NCBI GenBank assembly: GCA_964017155.1
Contig: OZ024858.1
Span: forward strand, 24,156,823-24,220,822
DNA: 64,000 nucleotides
From: Oasisia sp. SBJ-2009
Taxonomy: Eukaryota > Annelida > Polychaeta > Sabellida > Siboglinidae
Direction of reading: 5' to 3'
Part shown: piece after piece, positions 46,910-57,597 of the stretch
How the letters are laid out: every line of letters begins with the position of its first letter
Numbering within the stretch: the first letter of the stretch is position 1
Position numbers and translations under genes: made by a program
The notes under the pieces: generated by a model
What the model was told of the DNA's origin: nothing
Databases searched by the model: none
The model's input: the letters and a program-made list of their open reading frames with translations, nothing else

Positions 46910-48492
46910 TCATGTTATAATCACCTGATTTCCTTCTTTTTCGCCTCCTTCTCTTGTTGTTCTTCTCGACTGTTGAGTACTTGACTCAGGTCCTCCACAT
47001 TTGACACACCAAGCTGCACACCATAACAAACATATTCCATGTACAAAACACATCCATTTGTTAGCCGATGTCTTTGCAAATCACTAAGTACGTATGTGAC
47101 TTACCGAGACAAACTGACAAGTGTAATTGCAGACAATGTAGTACCTGGTTGCCCTGATGAGATATCTCATCACATTTCACATCATGCATCTATTTCACCT
47201 CAACTGCAATTGTACAGTTGTCGAGTAATACAAATAAAAAACCTTGAGTCTTATCGATCAAAACAATCATGAAATTCAATCGTTTTTGCATGTAAACATT
47301 AATTTCACAGGAAACTCAGTTAAATGGCGCTACGTTAGGGTTCGCTGGAGATGGTTGTTCTGATGTGAAAGAAGTTTTAGGATAAGGTTTAGGCTCAGAT
47401 TGAAGGTACTTCTGAAAAGATTATATCAGGTGTTTACATGCATTCGTACATGGATGGAGTAGCAAAGAAATTAGTGACACTATTTACTCGTCCTATGATG
47501 AAAATAACGTATAATTGCCAAAACGAGTGCATTTTGTGCATATTATATTGATCAATACAGTAATTTTATTTTTATCATATTACAAGAGTATATATGTACA
47601 CTAAACTGACTAGACTACACTATGTCTATAGTATTAAAAAAGTCTAGTACATAATTATATGCTTCATGGTGATCTCGGTCTTTTGCGATCTCGGCCTTTC
47701 ATGATCTCGACTTGTTTCAGTGAACTCGGCCAGTGATCTCTGCCTGTACGACAGTGATCTCAGCCTGTGTAGCCAGTGAGCTTGGCCTGTACATGGAGTG
47801 ATGCTCACCAACATAATGAAGTGATATGATGGTACAGCTTCTGTATTCATGTTGCAAAAATTATATGCAATGCAATAAAGAAGCTGTGATAATCGTCGTT
47901 ATTTCATTCTTATTTCTTACCTACTGATAAATCCCCAAGTTTTATCATTGAACTTATTAATCACAGAGCCATTACATTAAAAGTCATGTAGCGTAGATTT
48001 TATACTATTCCAGAGGACTCTTAGGCATCTCAATTACAAAATAAATTATAATTAGAAACAGAAAACATGTATATATCTTCCTCGTTTGAAGCACAGAGGT
48101 CACTGGCCGAGTTCACCGAAACAGGCCGAGATCGCGAAAGGCCGAGATCACCGGGTACCGTATATACATATGCCATTATGGAGTGTATATAATATACGAA
48201 ATAATATATGATTGTGACATTTTGCGATTGTAACCGTAAGTGGCTGTTCTGATGTGCTTTTAGGTGTTGGCTGGAAGTTTCAAAAGTATCTAATATTCTT
48301 CATTGTATTTGTAATTGCTAGCCAAATGCCAAAAATGTAATCTGCTTTGAAGTCCATGTTTAATAGTAACGTTCTGTATTTTCGCCCACCGACCCAACGC
48401 GAAATTACGATTCTTTAGAAGCTTACCGTAATTGCAATAAGTTCCTTTCTTTTCTTGGATCGTTCTCTCAATTCTTTCAGTCGATCACCCAT
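39224..48492 (-). CDS. METTL14: N6-adenosine-methyltransferase non-catalytic subunit METTL14, 472 aa, 10 exons
   Basis: Nuclear partner of METTL3 in the m6A mRNA writer. It binds RNA and stabilises the complex without catalysing. Exons in transcript order: 48492-48427, 47013-46925, 46231-46138, 45526-45458, 44957-44870, 44391-44301, 42879-42741, 42262-42170, 40098-39982, 39796-39224. Borders are AG/GT and phases agree (1,419 nt). Recognised stretches are [39 protein letters not shown], the EPPL motif (IEPPLEEYQ) that replaces the DPPW of METTL3, [15 protein letters not shown] and [14 protein letters not shown]. The C-terminus is the expected Arg/Gly-rich RNA-binding tail (about 55 residues). 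Human is 456 aa. Exon 7 starts directly at a 37-bp tandem array made of its own first 34 nt. Confidence 0.97.
40235..40676. mobile_element. Harbinger-like MITE (TTA target) in METTL14 intron 8
   Basis: Perfect 20-bp inverted ends GGCCGACTTCGATTGAGCTA (40,238-40,257 and 40,654-40,673), extending imperfectly through GAGTAACTC. TTA flanks both sides (40,235-40,237 and 40,674-40,676), the PIF/Harbinger-type duplication. The element is 436 bp with no ORF. Confidence 0.85.
40723..41035 (+). mobile_element. tRNA-Asp-like SINE, copy 2 (METTL14 intron 8)
   Basis: Head GCGGTGGTCGCGCGGTAGAG with CTGTCAA loop and B box GGTTCAATCCC, then the SINE body (TGTCTTTCGGAAGAGACAC, AAGTAAAAGATCCCACACAG, TAACCTGTAGTGGACTC). 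It starts about 47 bp after the Harbinger-like element and is antisense to METTL14. Confidence 0.92.
41150..41340 (+). repeat. Dispersed repeat related to 50,213-50,365
   Basis: GTCTATGGCCAGGTACTCAT, then CATACAGCTGAGTGAAC and an AACGAAAGAACTGGCCGAAG-like stretch recur at 50,213-50,365. It looks like the body of another tRNA-type SINE, but no convincing tRNA head is seen. Confidence 0.6.
41555..41815. repeat. MITE-like inverted repeat in METTL14 intron 8
   Basis: Arms of about 100 bp begin GTGATTTGTAGCCATTT and end AAATGGCTACAAATCAC. Inner parts share CCAATATTGACCAAAATAAC and AGAGCCAAAGG-like sequence in inverted order, leaving a short loop around 41,690. Confidence 0.88.
42000..42165 (+). 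mobile_element. Probable LINE 3' UTR remnant in METTL14 intron 8
   Basis: An AT-rich stretch ending TTGTAAGCCGACGTTAAATAAAG-like sequence resembles non-LTR 3' ends: an AAATAAA tail after a short GC-containing hairpin (TAGCTCAGATGAGCTA). It abuts the exon 8 donor at 42,168-42,169. Confidence 0.35.
42848..43735 (-). repeat. 37-bp tandem array (about 24 copies) derived from the start of METTL14 exon 7
   Basis: Read on the gene strand, each unit is TAG plus the first 34 nt of exon 7 (GTACCTCCAGTGTGACCC continuing to TTTGACCTG). The unit nearest the exon runs straight into the exon. Every intact unit therefore contains an AG acceptor candidate and codes for [11 protein letters not shown] followed by TAG. 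Variants carrying ATACCT/TTTAGG-type changes recur every 148 bp (four units) and once after 111 bp, showing higher-order duplication. The distal units (43,600 onward) are most diverged. Confidence 0.96.
45700..45835 (+). mobile_element. LINE 3' terminal fragment in METTL14 intron 3
   Basis: TTGTGAAGCGCCACAGATGA then TGGATGTGGCGCTATA and an AATAATTATAATTTTTATTA tail: the short stem around GCGC(C/T) followed by A/T repeats is typical of non-LTR 3' ends in marine invertebrates. No coding part remains. Confidence 0.5.
46824..46907. repeat. (CA)n microsatellite next to the METTL14 exon 2 donor
   Basis: Perfect CA run (TG on the gene strand). Its nearest end is about 17 bp inside intron 2 from the donor at 46,923-46,924. 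Confidence 0.96.
47668..48152. mobile_element. Foldback element with subrepeats in its arms (METTL14 intron 1)
   Basis: Arms at 47,668-47,740 and about 48,090-48,152 are inverted. Each holds GGTGATCTCGG, a second GCGATCTCGGCC copy and GTGAACTCGGCCAGTGA. The left arm carries further GTGATCTCNGCCTGT iterations to about 47,790. Length about 485 bp, no ORF of note. Its design resembles 55,032-55,522. Confidence 0.8.
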
Positions 48493-50709
48493 TGGATAGT
48501 ATGCTTAAATACTAACAAGTCTTCAAATGTTACGCTAAATGCCGACTAGATTTCAAAGACGATACACCGCGGAAAAAACGAAGTACCATTACATATTCAT
48601 CATGGATACTGCGTAGCTAAAACTAGTGCCATGCGCCGGCCTAGAATATGTAGCCATGTCATAGCTCGCCCCGCATTTATGAACAAAATAAAATCAGAGT
48701 CCAGGCCGGCAAAAATATCTTAATAGTAATAAGAAACCAAAAAGCTACGAGTAAATTATAATATAGAGGTATCGTCTTTTTAAACAGTAATTATTGTAAT
48801 AATACATAAATTCAAAAAGTTAATGTACAACATATCTAACAACTATTACAGTGTATGGACATCACTTGGGCAAACGTTGTTTTCAAGTGAAACCATAAAT
48901 TTAGTTATCACCATACTATGATTACTAATCACTATTAAAATGATCATTATCAAATCAGTGTATATCACTAATGTAATCACAAACTAGCCCACCTGTATAG
49001 CCATATTATTAGAACATTGTATAGCCATATTATATAGTCCATCACTGTTGCTGTTTATATGCATGTCAACACACTAGAAAGTATGAACACTTTAAATATG
49101 TATAGATGAATATAGATACTTGTAGAATGTAAATACTAATTTTGCTTGGGTTACATGACAGAGTAAAAAACACTAATAAAGTTACAAACTGGAAATGGCT
49201 TTTCAAAAATAATTTTGGTTAAATATATTCAGATCATCTAGATTTATACCTAACATTTAATGGAGACATCCAATTGATGTAGTGAGCATACAACCTGTGT
49301 ACACATTACATAACCTGTGTTTAACATTTATTTGTTGTTTGATTATTCTATCCCAGGACTGAGGTTCTTGTAAAACTGTTTAGACAACTTACAAGAGTAT
49401 GTTCTAGGTATCTCCTGAACAAAAAGTTACACTGTCTGATTATTCTTTTACTTTATTATCAATTGATGTACAGCAGAAGCAGTGAAGGTGAATCAGCTGC
49501 TAGCTGTTCACAATATCACTGACTTCTGTGTCACAGTTTTTGAGCAATTTGAAAACAAATTTCAGAATAAACTTCCTTGATTGAGCACCAAAATTAATTT
49601 CATTACAATTGCCCCAATGCATGCTTAATAGTGATCAAAAGGAAAGCATGATAATATAATGAAATTTTTAAATATCTGCTGCAACACATTGTTTTTTTCG
49701 CTTCACACATATTACTATAAATCACTATACATTTTTGACAAGTTTTTATTTATTCCTTGACAATGGCAAACAAACATGATCTTATGTGCAAGGAATTTAG
49801 GCCACCAATGTCATGTCATAAATTAAAATCATTATTTTTAAACTGGCAAAATTTGGCTTCTGGTTGTGCCAGCGGGCCAAACATCTGCAGCAATTTTAAA
49901 AACACATTAGTTAGGCATAAGACAGATTTCACCATCGATCTTACAGTTACATACAGCACTAGGACGCTCTTGCCTGTCTGTCACAAAAACAGACATTTCT
50001 GAGATACAGTGGAGCTCATGTAAACAAGTGAGTTCTTATAATTTTTATTATACCCAATCTTTAGTTTAGAACAGTTCAAACACTTCAACCTTTTAATTCT
50101 TTTCAGATCTAATCAGTCAAACACCATCTCAAGTTGTTATCAACTACACACCTGTACCTCTAGGGAGTATTCAGCTATACAGCAATTAATGCATACCATT
50201 TATATACAAATATTCACCACTGTCTATAGCCAGGTACTCATTCATACCACTGAGTGATTTGGAGCAACGTAGAGTGAATGAACTTGTCTGAGGGTCGGGT
50301 TTGATCCCAGGTTATCTTGGCTGAGGGTTAACAAATCTAGCCACTGCAAAAGTGTGCCCCACTTCCATATATATATATATAAATATATATATATGAAAGC
50401 TCCTTAAAATAAACAAATATGTTTTGTTTAATGATGGATTAATTATCTTACTGAAACAGCCCTTTGAACATTTCCAGTTCAAAGTGTATTACATCTGGCA
50501 AAACATTCTGAGAAACACGAACTTCACCAGTTCCATAAAATGTGTCCATAAACAAAACAGCACCCACACAGGAGTAAACAGGAATATAACTGATCTCATG
50601 TTTGCCACTTTGCAATGATGAATCTTGCCGCAATAGTATGTTTGTTTGTTTTGTTTTTCTATATTTTCTAGTAAACTGTCTCTTGTGGTTATCGTATCCG
50701 TGATTCAGT
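48493..50709. other. METTL14 upstream region and TMA16 3' flank
   Basis: The METTL14 start (48,492) faces the TMA16 3' end. No other gene was found. TTTATT on the plus strand near 49,746-49,752 could be the TMA16 polyadenylation signal. Part of the dispersed repeat related to 41,150 lies at 50,213-50,365, and a small TA hairpin is at 50,371-50,395. Confidence 0.45.
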
Positions 50710-53700
50710 TCACTTCACTTCTTCCCGGCCACACGTCTCCTTGGTCACCTCCATGCCAGATGCTGTCTCGTCGGTCGCCTCCATGCCAGATGCTGTCTCC
50801 TCGGTTGCCTCCGTGCCAGATGCTGTCTTCTTCTTCTCCGCTTTGCTTTGGTCAGTTGCTTTTAACTGCCTCATTTTTATGTTCGGGACAAACCGCATTT
50901 CCCCCGTCCATTCTCTAAGGAGAGAACACTGGGTGAGTCATCATTATACTTACATTGGTCATCTTAATGTACTATAGAATAAATATTTTTTTAGAAAGTT
51001 ACAAATACAAGGCTTCCAGTTGAGATGACATTATTACTGAACACAGCATAACCCTTTCTCGTGTGGTGTTTGAATAAATCGTTGATGCATACAGAATAAT
51101 ATACTTGTGTACGAGTGCATATAAACATGTAAACCAAGAACAATAACAAGTTATTCTTTATCAGTATTGGACAAAATGGATGAAAAGTGGAAGTAAAGTA
51201 GGTTTTGATAATGTAAAATACACACCTGAACACCTTTAAGTTTTTTCCATTGATGATGTCTGGTATTTCTAAACAAAACCAAGGCATTCAATGGTTAGTC
51301 ATGGTAAGGCACAATGCATCATTGCTACAGGAACTATTTACATGTTTATCTGTGTTGTTAAAAGAAAGAGTTGGGAATTTAGACTTTTCAGCACCTATTT
51401 ATAACTAAACCCTGGCCTTCCAGAGACGTGAACATTAGTAAGTGACCTGAGGCACTTGTAAAGATTTTCACATGTGGAGAACGTGGAAGCAATTCATTTC
51501 ACAGAAAGAATTAAAAGGAACAAGAACTGACAGAGATGGTCAAGAAGAGATGGCGTGGTTGTAACACATCACGCGAGGCGATGCACTTTTAGGTTGGACG
51601 ATGAATATGATGGCGCAAAGAAAATGAGCCAGGGATTTAATGGAATCACTGGGCAGATTGAAGAATAGCATCCGAAGAAGGACGGACATCATCCTTGTGT
51701 GCCGTGGGATGCCGTGGCTGATTACGTCAGTGCCAGCATTCACTGACACTCCCACATCCTTTTGGAAAAAAACATCTTTTAATGGCAGCCAATGAAATTG
51801 CCCATGAGAAGTGTGGTTGGCCTCCGGTCATGTAATATAATTTTGGGCGACTTCAGCCGCCACCCACTGCGCATGTTACATCCCACGGCTGATGCAGTAG
51901 TAACTGGTGAAGTCAACTGCTATAAGTTTACAGTTTGACTCCATTCACTCCCACAGTTTGCGGAGACAACCAGCCAGGGGTACATCAGCACAGCACAATC
52001 ACCCCTGGCTTGCGAGGATCTGTGAAACTAAATGTTCAATTTCTTTGAAACTTTGTATATATGGAGTCAGACCACATTTGCATTTTCCATAGGCAACCAT
52101 TATAACATTTCCTTAATTTCCTAGTAATCTTGATGAGATCTGTTACTGACAATTTCACAGCATATTTACCCTCCATAGACAGAGGTTAAGTGAATTTTTT
52201 TGAATTGTTAGTACCTGATTACATCACCAAGCAAAATGACAACTGTATTAATACACAGAAATACACCGACTGACAGCTGTCATAATTTGACAGCTCTAAT
52301 GCCACGCTGCACAAAAACATCGTATTTACTCACTCCACACTACATATGTGCTCACAGAAATTCAGACAACCTGCATAATGCTGTTTTTATAGGGTACTCT
52401 TTGGTCGGGTAATGGCGGATGAACACCTTATTGTGGTCTTACATCATATATGTAAACATAATGTATGTAATTTGCAACAATAAAAATTCAGAGGCAATAA
52501 TATAGAAACACCATAAGTTTAACAAAATAGAAAACTAAGCTCCAGATGTCATCCGAACAGAACGTTGAGATCTGACATACCTAGCCCCTGACCATTGTAT
52601 TCGCCAGTCTCCTGCTCTAGCGTCATTGTGATGGCGTGTTTACGTGACACATGTTGTTGTCCACTTCGACCCTTGATGCTGTTCACAATCTCAATCTGCT
52701 CAAGCTCATCATCAAACCTGTGTAGGTATCTGAGAACGGAACACATCTGTTAGTGGACGTGACACAATCACAGGGTCTAACCAAGGAAATAAAACCGACA
52801 TTGGTCTCGTATTCATGAAAATGTTCAGCAAGTTGGAAGAATTCCGTATTGATTTTTTTTAACAAAACGTTAGTCAACATTTCTTAGTTGTGTAATAATG
52901 AACCTTGTTTTAATATGATGTTGGACTTGTGAATCTATGCAAGCAAAGCATTTAAAAAGATGGAGATATACCATATTAGAATTGAAAGAATGGCTTGAAC
53001 TGCTGCTCTGAATTTTTAATATTAGTCCTTTTATTTGCATAGTCACGTTTCGAAAGCATTCAGAAGGCTGTTTTATGAACTAGTGAGGTGAAGTCATGAG
53101 ATATGGAGCATTTGAAAAGTAACAATAATCAACTCAATTCTCAACAAAACACTGCAACAATTCTTATTCAATGCAGCAGATATCACTACCCAAGCTTCCG
53201 TATGCAAATGTTTTTGAATGCGGAATCTATTATCTGTCCTGCACACAAGGTGTCAATGGGGTGACTGAGCATTCACCATGACAGCACCAACTATGTCACT
53301 TGCTACCACAACACCTGATATCAACATAAATGACGACAGCTTTTAAAGTGAAGCTTAAAACTCTTCTTCTCTAGAACTTTTGTATCCAACCACAACATTG
53401 TGGTTTGGAATGGCTGCTTTATTGGCACTTCATAAATTTAACAATTTTATGTTTTATTTGCTTTTGCAAAAAAATATTAGTTTGTCGAGCTGTGAGTCAA
53501 TAGCATTAATTAGTCAGCCAGTTTGGGAGAAATAGCATATTTTATATGTAAACAATGGACTAATATAGGCATCAATGAATTATACATGATTCTGTGACAA
53601 AACAGCCCAATTTATAATTTTATGGGTGTTGGGGATGTCTAAAAATGCCATAAAATAGCTTTATCAATGACCCATTATTCCAGGTACAATCAAACTAGAT

Positions 53701-55844
53701 GAACAGACCTGTCAATCAACTCTTGGGCGTCTTCCTTTGTGTACGTAGGTTTCTCTTCTTCCAGGTTGTCTTGAAACCATTTTAGTTTCTCGCCTACAAC
53801 ATGTAGCTGCATGAATGGTGACCTGGGTGGGAGAGACATTCATTGATTAATGTAATTTACCACAACAAGTAACACCTTGTATCGACAATTGTCTAGCAAT
53901 GATATATTTTCTACGATTGTTCAAGAGTTATTTATACCATCCAAAATATCAAATATGCATACATACCTAGATATTCTACTTTCAATGATTTTGTTTTCTG
54001 TTTCCTGAAAAAGAGGAACAAAAATTCATATATTTAGCACAACTATTTCAGAGCAGATATCCATCTTTTAGCTGTACAATAGTTTCAAAGGAAAACCGTT
54101 GTGATGATTGTGTCACCAAGATATTCCTTATTCCTGAATTAAGGCATTTAGACTATCCCAGTCGACTAAGAATACTAAAAATAACAACTTGGGAAACAAG
54201 AAGGGTGAGAGCCGATTTATTGTAAGTTTTAAAAATAATAAATAGGTTGGATAGTATTTTTCCTGCCGACTTCTTTATTATGGAAAATGAGTATGCCAAA
54301 ACAAGAGGGCACCCTTACAAAATAAGCAAATTACACTCTAGGCTTGACATACGAAAGTACTCTTTCACTCAAAGAATAGTAACCAATTGGAATAGTCTTC
54401 CTGGAAGTGCTGTTATGTCTGCAAGCATCAACCAATTTAAGGGTCACATTGACAAGTATCTGCGAAACAGGGCGGAGGATTACACGAGTCAGCGATTGAC
54501 TCGCTTCCTCGTCAACTCCTCGACTACGTAGTAGAAGAGGAATCAAGGTAAATTCAAGGTAAATATATATTAGATACACCTTATAAATTATATATATATA
54601 TATATATCGGTTATGGTGGATAACTTGTTTACATTATTTAATGACATACAATATCAGAATGAGACGCAAATCATCATGCATATATTTGGAAGAAAAATAA
54701 ATAGTATTTTGGCATACAACAGTAATAATGTTCACTGTTATATTATAATGGGAATAAGACAGTGTGTGAGCATTATCTGCTGGATAACAGTCATTTGTGC
54801 AAGTCTCATAGCATTTATCAAGTGGCAGATGCTAACAGTCTCATAGGATCAACACACAATCCAATAGACTGTAATCCTCTTTTGATACATACTTTTGTAG
54901 TCTCACATCACGGAATGTGGATCTTGCAAGTTGCATGGCCTGACGACTGTTTGGGTGCACCACCTTTGTCTTCAGAACTTTTGTCTTGTCCTTTGGCTGA
55001 AAAAAGGTTAAATAAAGTTGTCATATGGCACGGCTGCGTGACGGTGTGGCGGTCCAGATCATCGAGCGGTCCAGAACGTCGAAGGTTAGCGGTTCATGTC
55101 AAAGGTTAGCGGTTCACGTCTCGGCATCGTGGTCGTTGTGCAGAGAAATGGCAAGAACACGAGCTCACTGGAATCTGTAGTGTGCAACGTAGGGGGTCGA
55201 AAAGTAGGTCGTCGCTAAAGCGCGCAGAAATGATTTATTATGTAACACCGTCGCCGCGGGGATCATGAACTCAGTCTCGACATTCTGGCACGGGGTCAAA
55301 GTTGATCGGCCACCTGAAGTCACCTGGGCTGAGGTTACGCCAGTTCAGCACGCATGTGCATACGTGGAACGATGTTCTGGACTGCTTGACATTGCAGACC
55401 GTCTGGCCGTAACGTCGCGCTAATCTTTGCCATGAACCGTCAACTTTTGACATGAACCGCTAGCCTTCGACGTTCTGGACCGCTCGACGACGACGTTCTG
55501 GACCGGCATACCGACCTCAGCCTCAGGACTGCTCAAACTTCAAAGTATTTTACTCAAATAAATAATTTTGCTCAAAAATTCTTAAATCTCTCATTCTCTG
55601 TGAAGCATTGAGCAACCGTCCAAATAGAGTAAATCTCCGACTATTAGTATGTGTCTGTATTGATCCGGTCAAATAGCGTATACGCAAACATGAGCTATTT
55701 GTCCATAATTAATGAAAATGACAAGCGCGTATGGGTGAGCGATAATTCAGTTAATTAACAATAAACTCTTGCACAACCGTGTCCAGCGCTCGCTACCAAC
55801 TTTTTTTGGTATGAAGTTTTCGCAATGCATGTACAACTTACCAT
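50710..55844 (-). CDS. TMA16: Translation machinery-associated protein 16 (TMA16), 213 aa, 7 coding exons
   Basis: Small nucleolar factor that associates with pre-60S ribosomes. Exons in transcript order: 55844-55842 (only ATG), 54996-54907, 54004-53967, 53822-53709, 52729-52581, 51268-51226, 50914-50710. Phases agree (642 nt). Matches to human TMA16 are KVVHPNSRQAMQLAR, VVGEKLKWFQDNL, LIDRYLHRFDDELEQIE, VNSIKGRSGQQHVSRKHAI and GLEIPDIINGKNLKVFREW, then VPNIKMRQL. The C-terminus is a lineage-specific repeat of about 10 residues (ETASGMEATD), unlike the acidic human tail. Human is 203 aa. Exon 2 could extend 15 nt to 54,892, but GTGAGA at 54,901-54,906 is the better donor and keeps phase. Confidence 0.93.
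50741..50833 (-). repeat. In-frame 30-bp tandem repeat in the last TMA16 exon
   Basis: Three copies of a 30-bp unit (CCTCCATGCCAGATGCTGTC plus ten bases on the plus strand) encode about 10 residues each: TASGTEATEE, TASGMEATDE and TASGMEVTKE. Being a multiple of three, it lengthens the C-terminal tail without breaking the frame. Confidence 0.93.
54115..54555 (+). mobile_element. LINE 3' fragment in TMA16 intron 2
   Basis: The plus-strand frame includes KISKLHSRLDIRKYSFTQRI and VTNWNSLPGSAVMSASINQF, then HIDKYLRNR, the C-terminal end of an RT ORF related to 4,421-4,945. The 3' tail has repeated TCAAGGTAAAT. It is 5'-truncated and frameshifted upstream of about 54,245. Confidence 0.82.
55032..55522. 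mobile_element. Foldback element with subrepeats in its arms (TMA16 intron 1)
   Basis: Arms (55,032-55,115 and about 55,435-55,522) are inverted. They contain GGTCCAGAACGTCGAAGG, AGCGGTTCATGTCAAA and a second GGTTAGCGGTTCA copy, so short units are iterated inside each arm. Length about 490 bp, CpG-rich, no ORF. Ends read GGCTG inward. Confidence 0.85.
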
Positions 55845-56213
55845 GGTGAAATCTATTCGTCTGTAAAGGCTAAGTAAGTAAAATCGCGCTAATAACTAAA
55901 CGGAAAGCAAAGAACATGCGGGTTTCCCGAGGAGGGGGGTGTAACTAACTTCCGGTATAATTGTAAACAACAACAAGAACACGTGCTACGAGGATTCTCG
56001 AGGTAGTAGAGGCGAGGCGCGGCGCGACGCGTGAAAAAGTTTTGTCTCTTTGAATACAAAGGGTCACACGGTTTCCCCTCCAGCAAGCCAGGGGGGTATG
56101 AGTGGAGGATTGGTGTGAAACGTGTGCGTGTGATTGTAACGGCTGTATAGTCTGTATTCAATCGTTTTAATACAGACATATCACATAAGTATTGGTGATA
56201 GGCCTACACAGTC
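55845..56213. promoter_or_regulatory. Bidirectional promoter region of TMA16 and the elongase
   Basis: The start codons face away from each other 369 bp apart. A CpG-dense core GGCGAGGCGCGGCGCGACGC (about 56,011-56,030) contrasts with the AT-rich flanks. No TATA box is evident. A long poly-purine/GGGGGG-type stretch sits at about 55,932-55,940. Confidence 0.6.
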
Positions 56214-57597
56214 ATGACCTTTGTAGAGTTCATTTGGCTTCTTATGCAACTTCGATCATTTCCAGTGTTTTTGGTCTATCTTTCTGTAGTGGTCTTTGCT
56301 CGGCCATGGCAGAAGTGGACAGCACCAGTTGATTTACGCAATGTAAGTACTCTATAGAGTCTAGAATATCAGAAATAAAAATGAAATGTACAATATATAT
56401 ATATATATGACAAAACTAAAAACTACCTCAAATCAATGATGCATGCACACCCTAAAAATGAGTCTTACATGTGGAGATATGTTCCGATTCCATTATTCCA
56501 TTATTCACTTTCAAGTCTCTGCATTAATTTAATGGGTGGTCTCCCACATGTTGAACATTTAAAATCGTGTTATTAGAAAATGTTCTGTTTCTTGTGGGTC
56601 AGATATAGAAACAGACCAGAAGTTGAGCACAGTTCAGGTTAATACCTTGCCTTCATGGTGGCACCAATTTTGTTTTATTTAGCCACATGGAAAAACGTGT
56701 CTCATTTGGGGAGTTTCCCTGTCATATAAGATCTTGCAAGATCTCAGACACATGAGATCACACATGGGGGAGAACTGCTGTGAGATTACATGAGAGAGAT
56801 TTCCTATGATACATGCCAGTATGTCTCCTGGCATGTGATCCCATGTGCACATGGGATGATCTCCGGTCACAAGATCACGATCTCCAATCAGGAGATCCCA
56901 TATGGGGAAGATCTCCCGGCCACCATATGAGATCACACATGATGGAAAACTCCCGCCATACGATCTCATACGGCGGAGGGAGCTCTGGTCTCTACTCGTG
57001 CTAACTGAGAACCTTGGGTTTCAGTGTCTCCTGCTGTACAACTTCACGTGCAGCTGCTGCAGTGCTGCCACCTGGGCAGCGTTTCTTTACGGACTGTGGC
57101 ACAGCGAGCACATCTTCGACAAGACACCACAGCCAGCACTGCAGCTTGCCTTCCGACTCTACTGGCTGTGCAAGTTGGGCGAACTACTCGATACGGTCTT
57201 CATGGTCCTGCGACACCGCAGACATCAGATCAGTGTCCTTCATGTGTATCACCATGCCTCCATGCTACTACTGAGTGAGTTCGCGTGGCAGCACAGCGCC
57301 TGGCCAGCTATAGCAGTGCTTCTTGCTCTCAACTCATTCATCCATGTCTTCCTGTACATCTACTATGCCTTGAGTACATGCCCCCAAGTGTCTGTCCCGT
57401 CTCGGTGGAGACAAGCGTTGACCGAGATACAGATACTACAGTTTGTCATTGCAATCATCTACTGCCTGGTGGGGTACACCAAGCACGGGTTCTGCGTGTA
57501 CAGTCTCGGGTACGGGGCGGTGATGACATTTCTTTTTTCACATTTTTATTACTATGCGTATGTGAATCGTGCAAGCATGAAGCAGTGTAGGCAATAA
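56214..57597 (+). CDS. ELOVL-family very-long-chain fatty acid elongase, short form, 233 aa, 2 exons
   Basis: ER-membrane condensing enzyme (3-ketoacyl-CoA synthase) of fatty-acid elongation. Exons 56214-56342 and 57025-57597. Exon 1 gives a hydrophobic start (MTFVEFIWLLMQ, then VFLVYLSVVVFARPW). All family signatures are present: KLGELLDT (KxxExxDT), the histidine box HVYHH at residues 116-120, NSFIHVFLYIYYAL (NxxxHxxMYxYY-like) and TEIQILQ (TxxQxxQ). Several hydrophobic spans fit a multi-pass protein. At 233 aa it is shorter than the usual 265-310, with a short N-terminus and no canonical KxKxx ER-retrieval end (it ends KQCRQ). The subfamily (ELOVL1/4/7 versus others) cannot be settled by eye. 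The stop codon lies inside an AATAAA hexamer (57,593-57,598). Confidence 0.9.
56690..56990. repeat. Degenerate GATC-rich repeat cluster before elongase exon 2
   Basis: About a dozen GATC sites fall within 300 bp in variants of GAGATCNCACATG, GGAGATCCCATATGGG and GATCTCCNG, in both orientations. No single period fits. It lies entirely in the intron and ends about 35 bp before exon 2 at 57,025. Confidence 0.7.

Noticed and set aside
49757..50633. Frames of 60-80 codons in the TMA16 3' flank
   Set aside because: No domain, no splice partners in phase and no similarity to known proteins.
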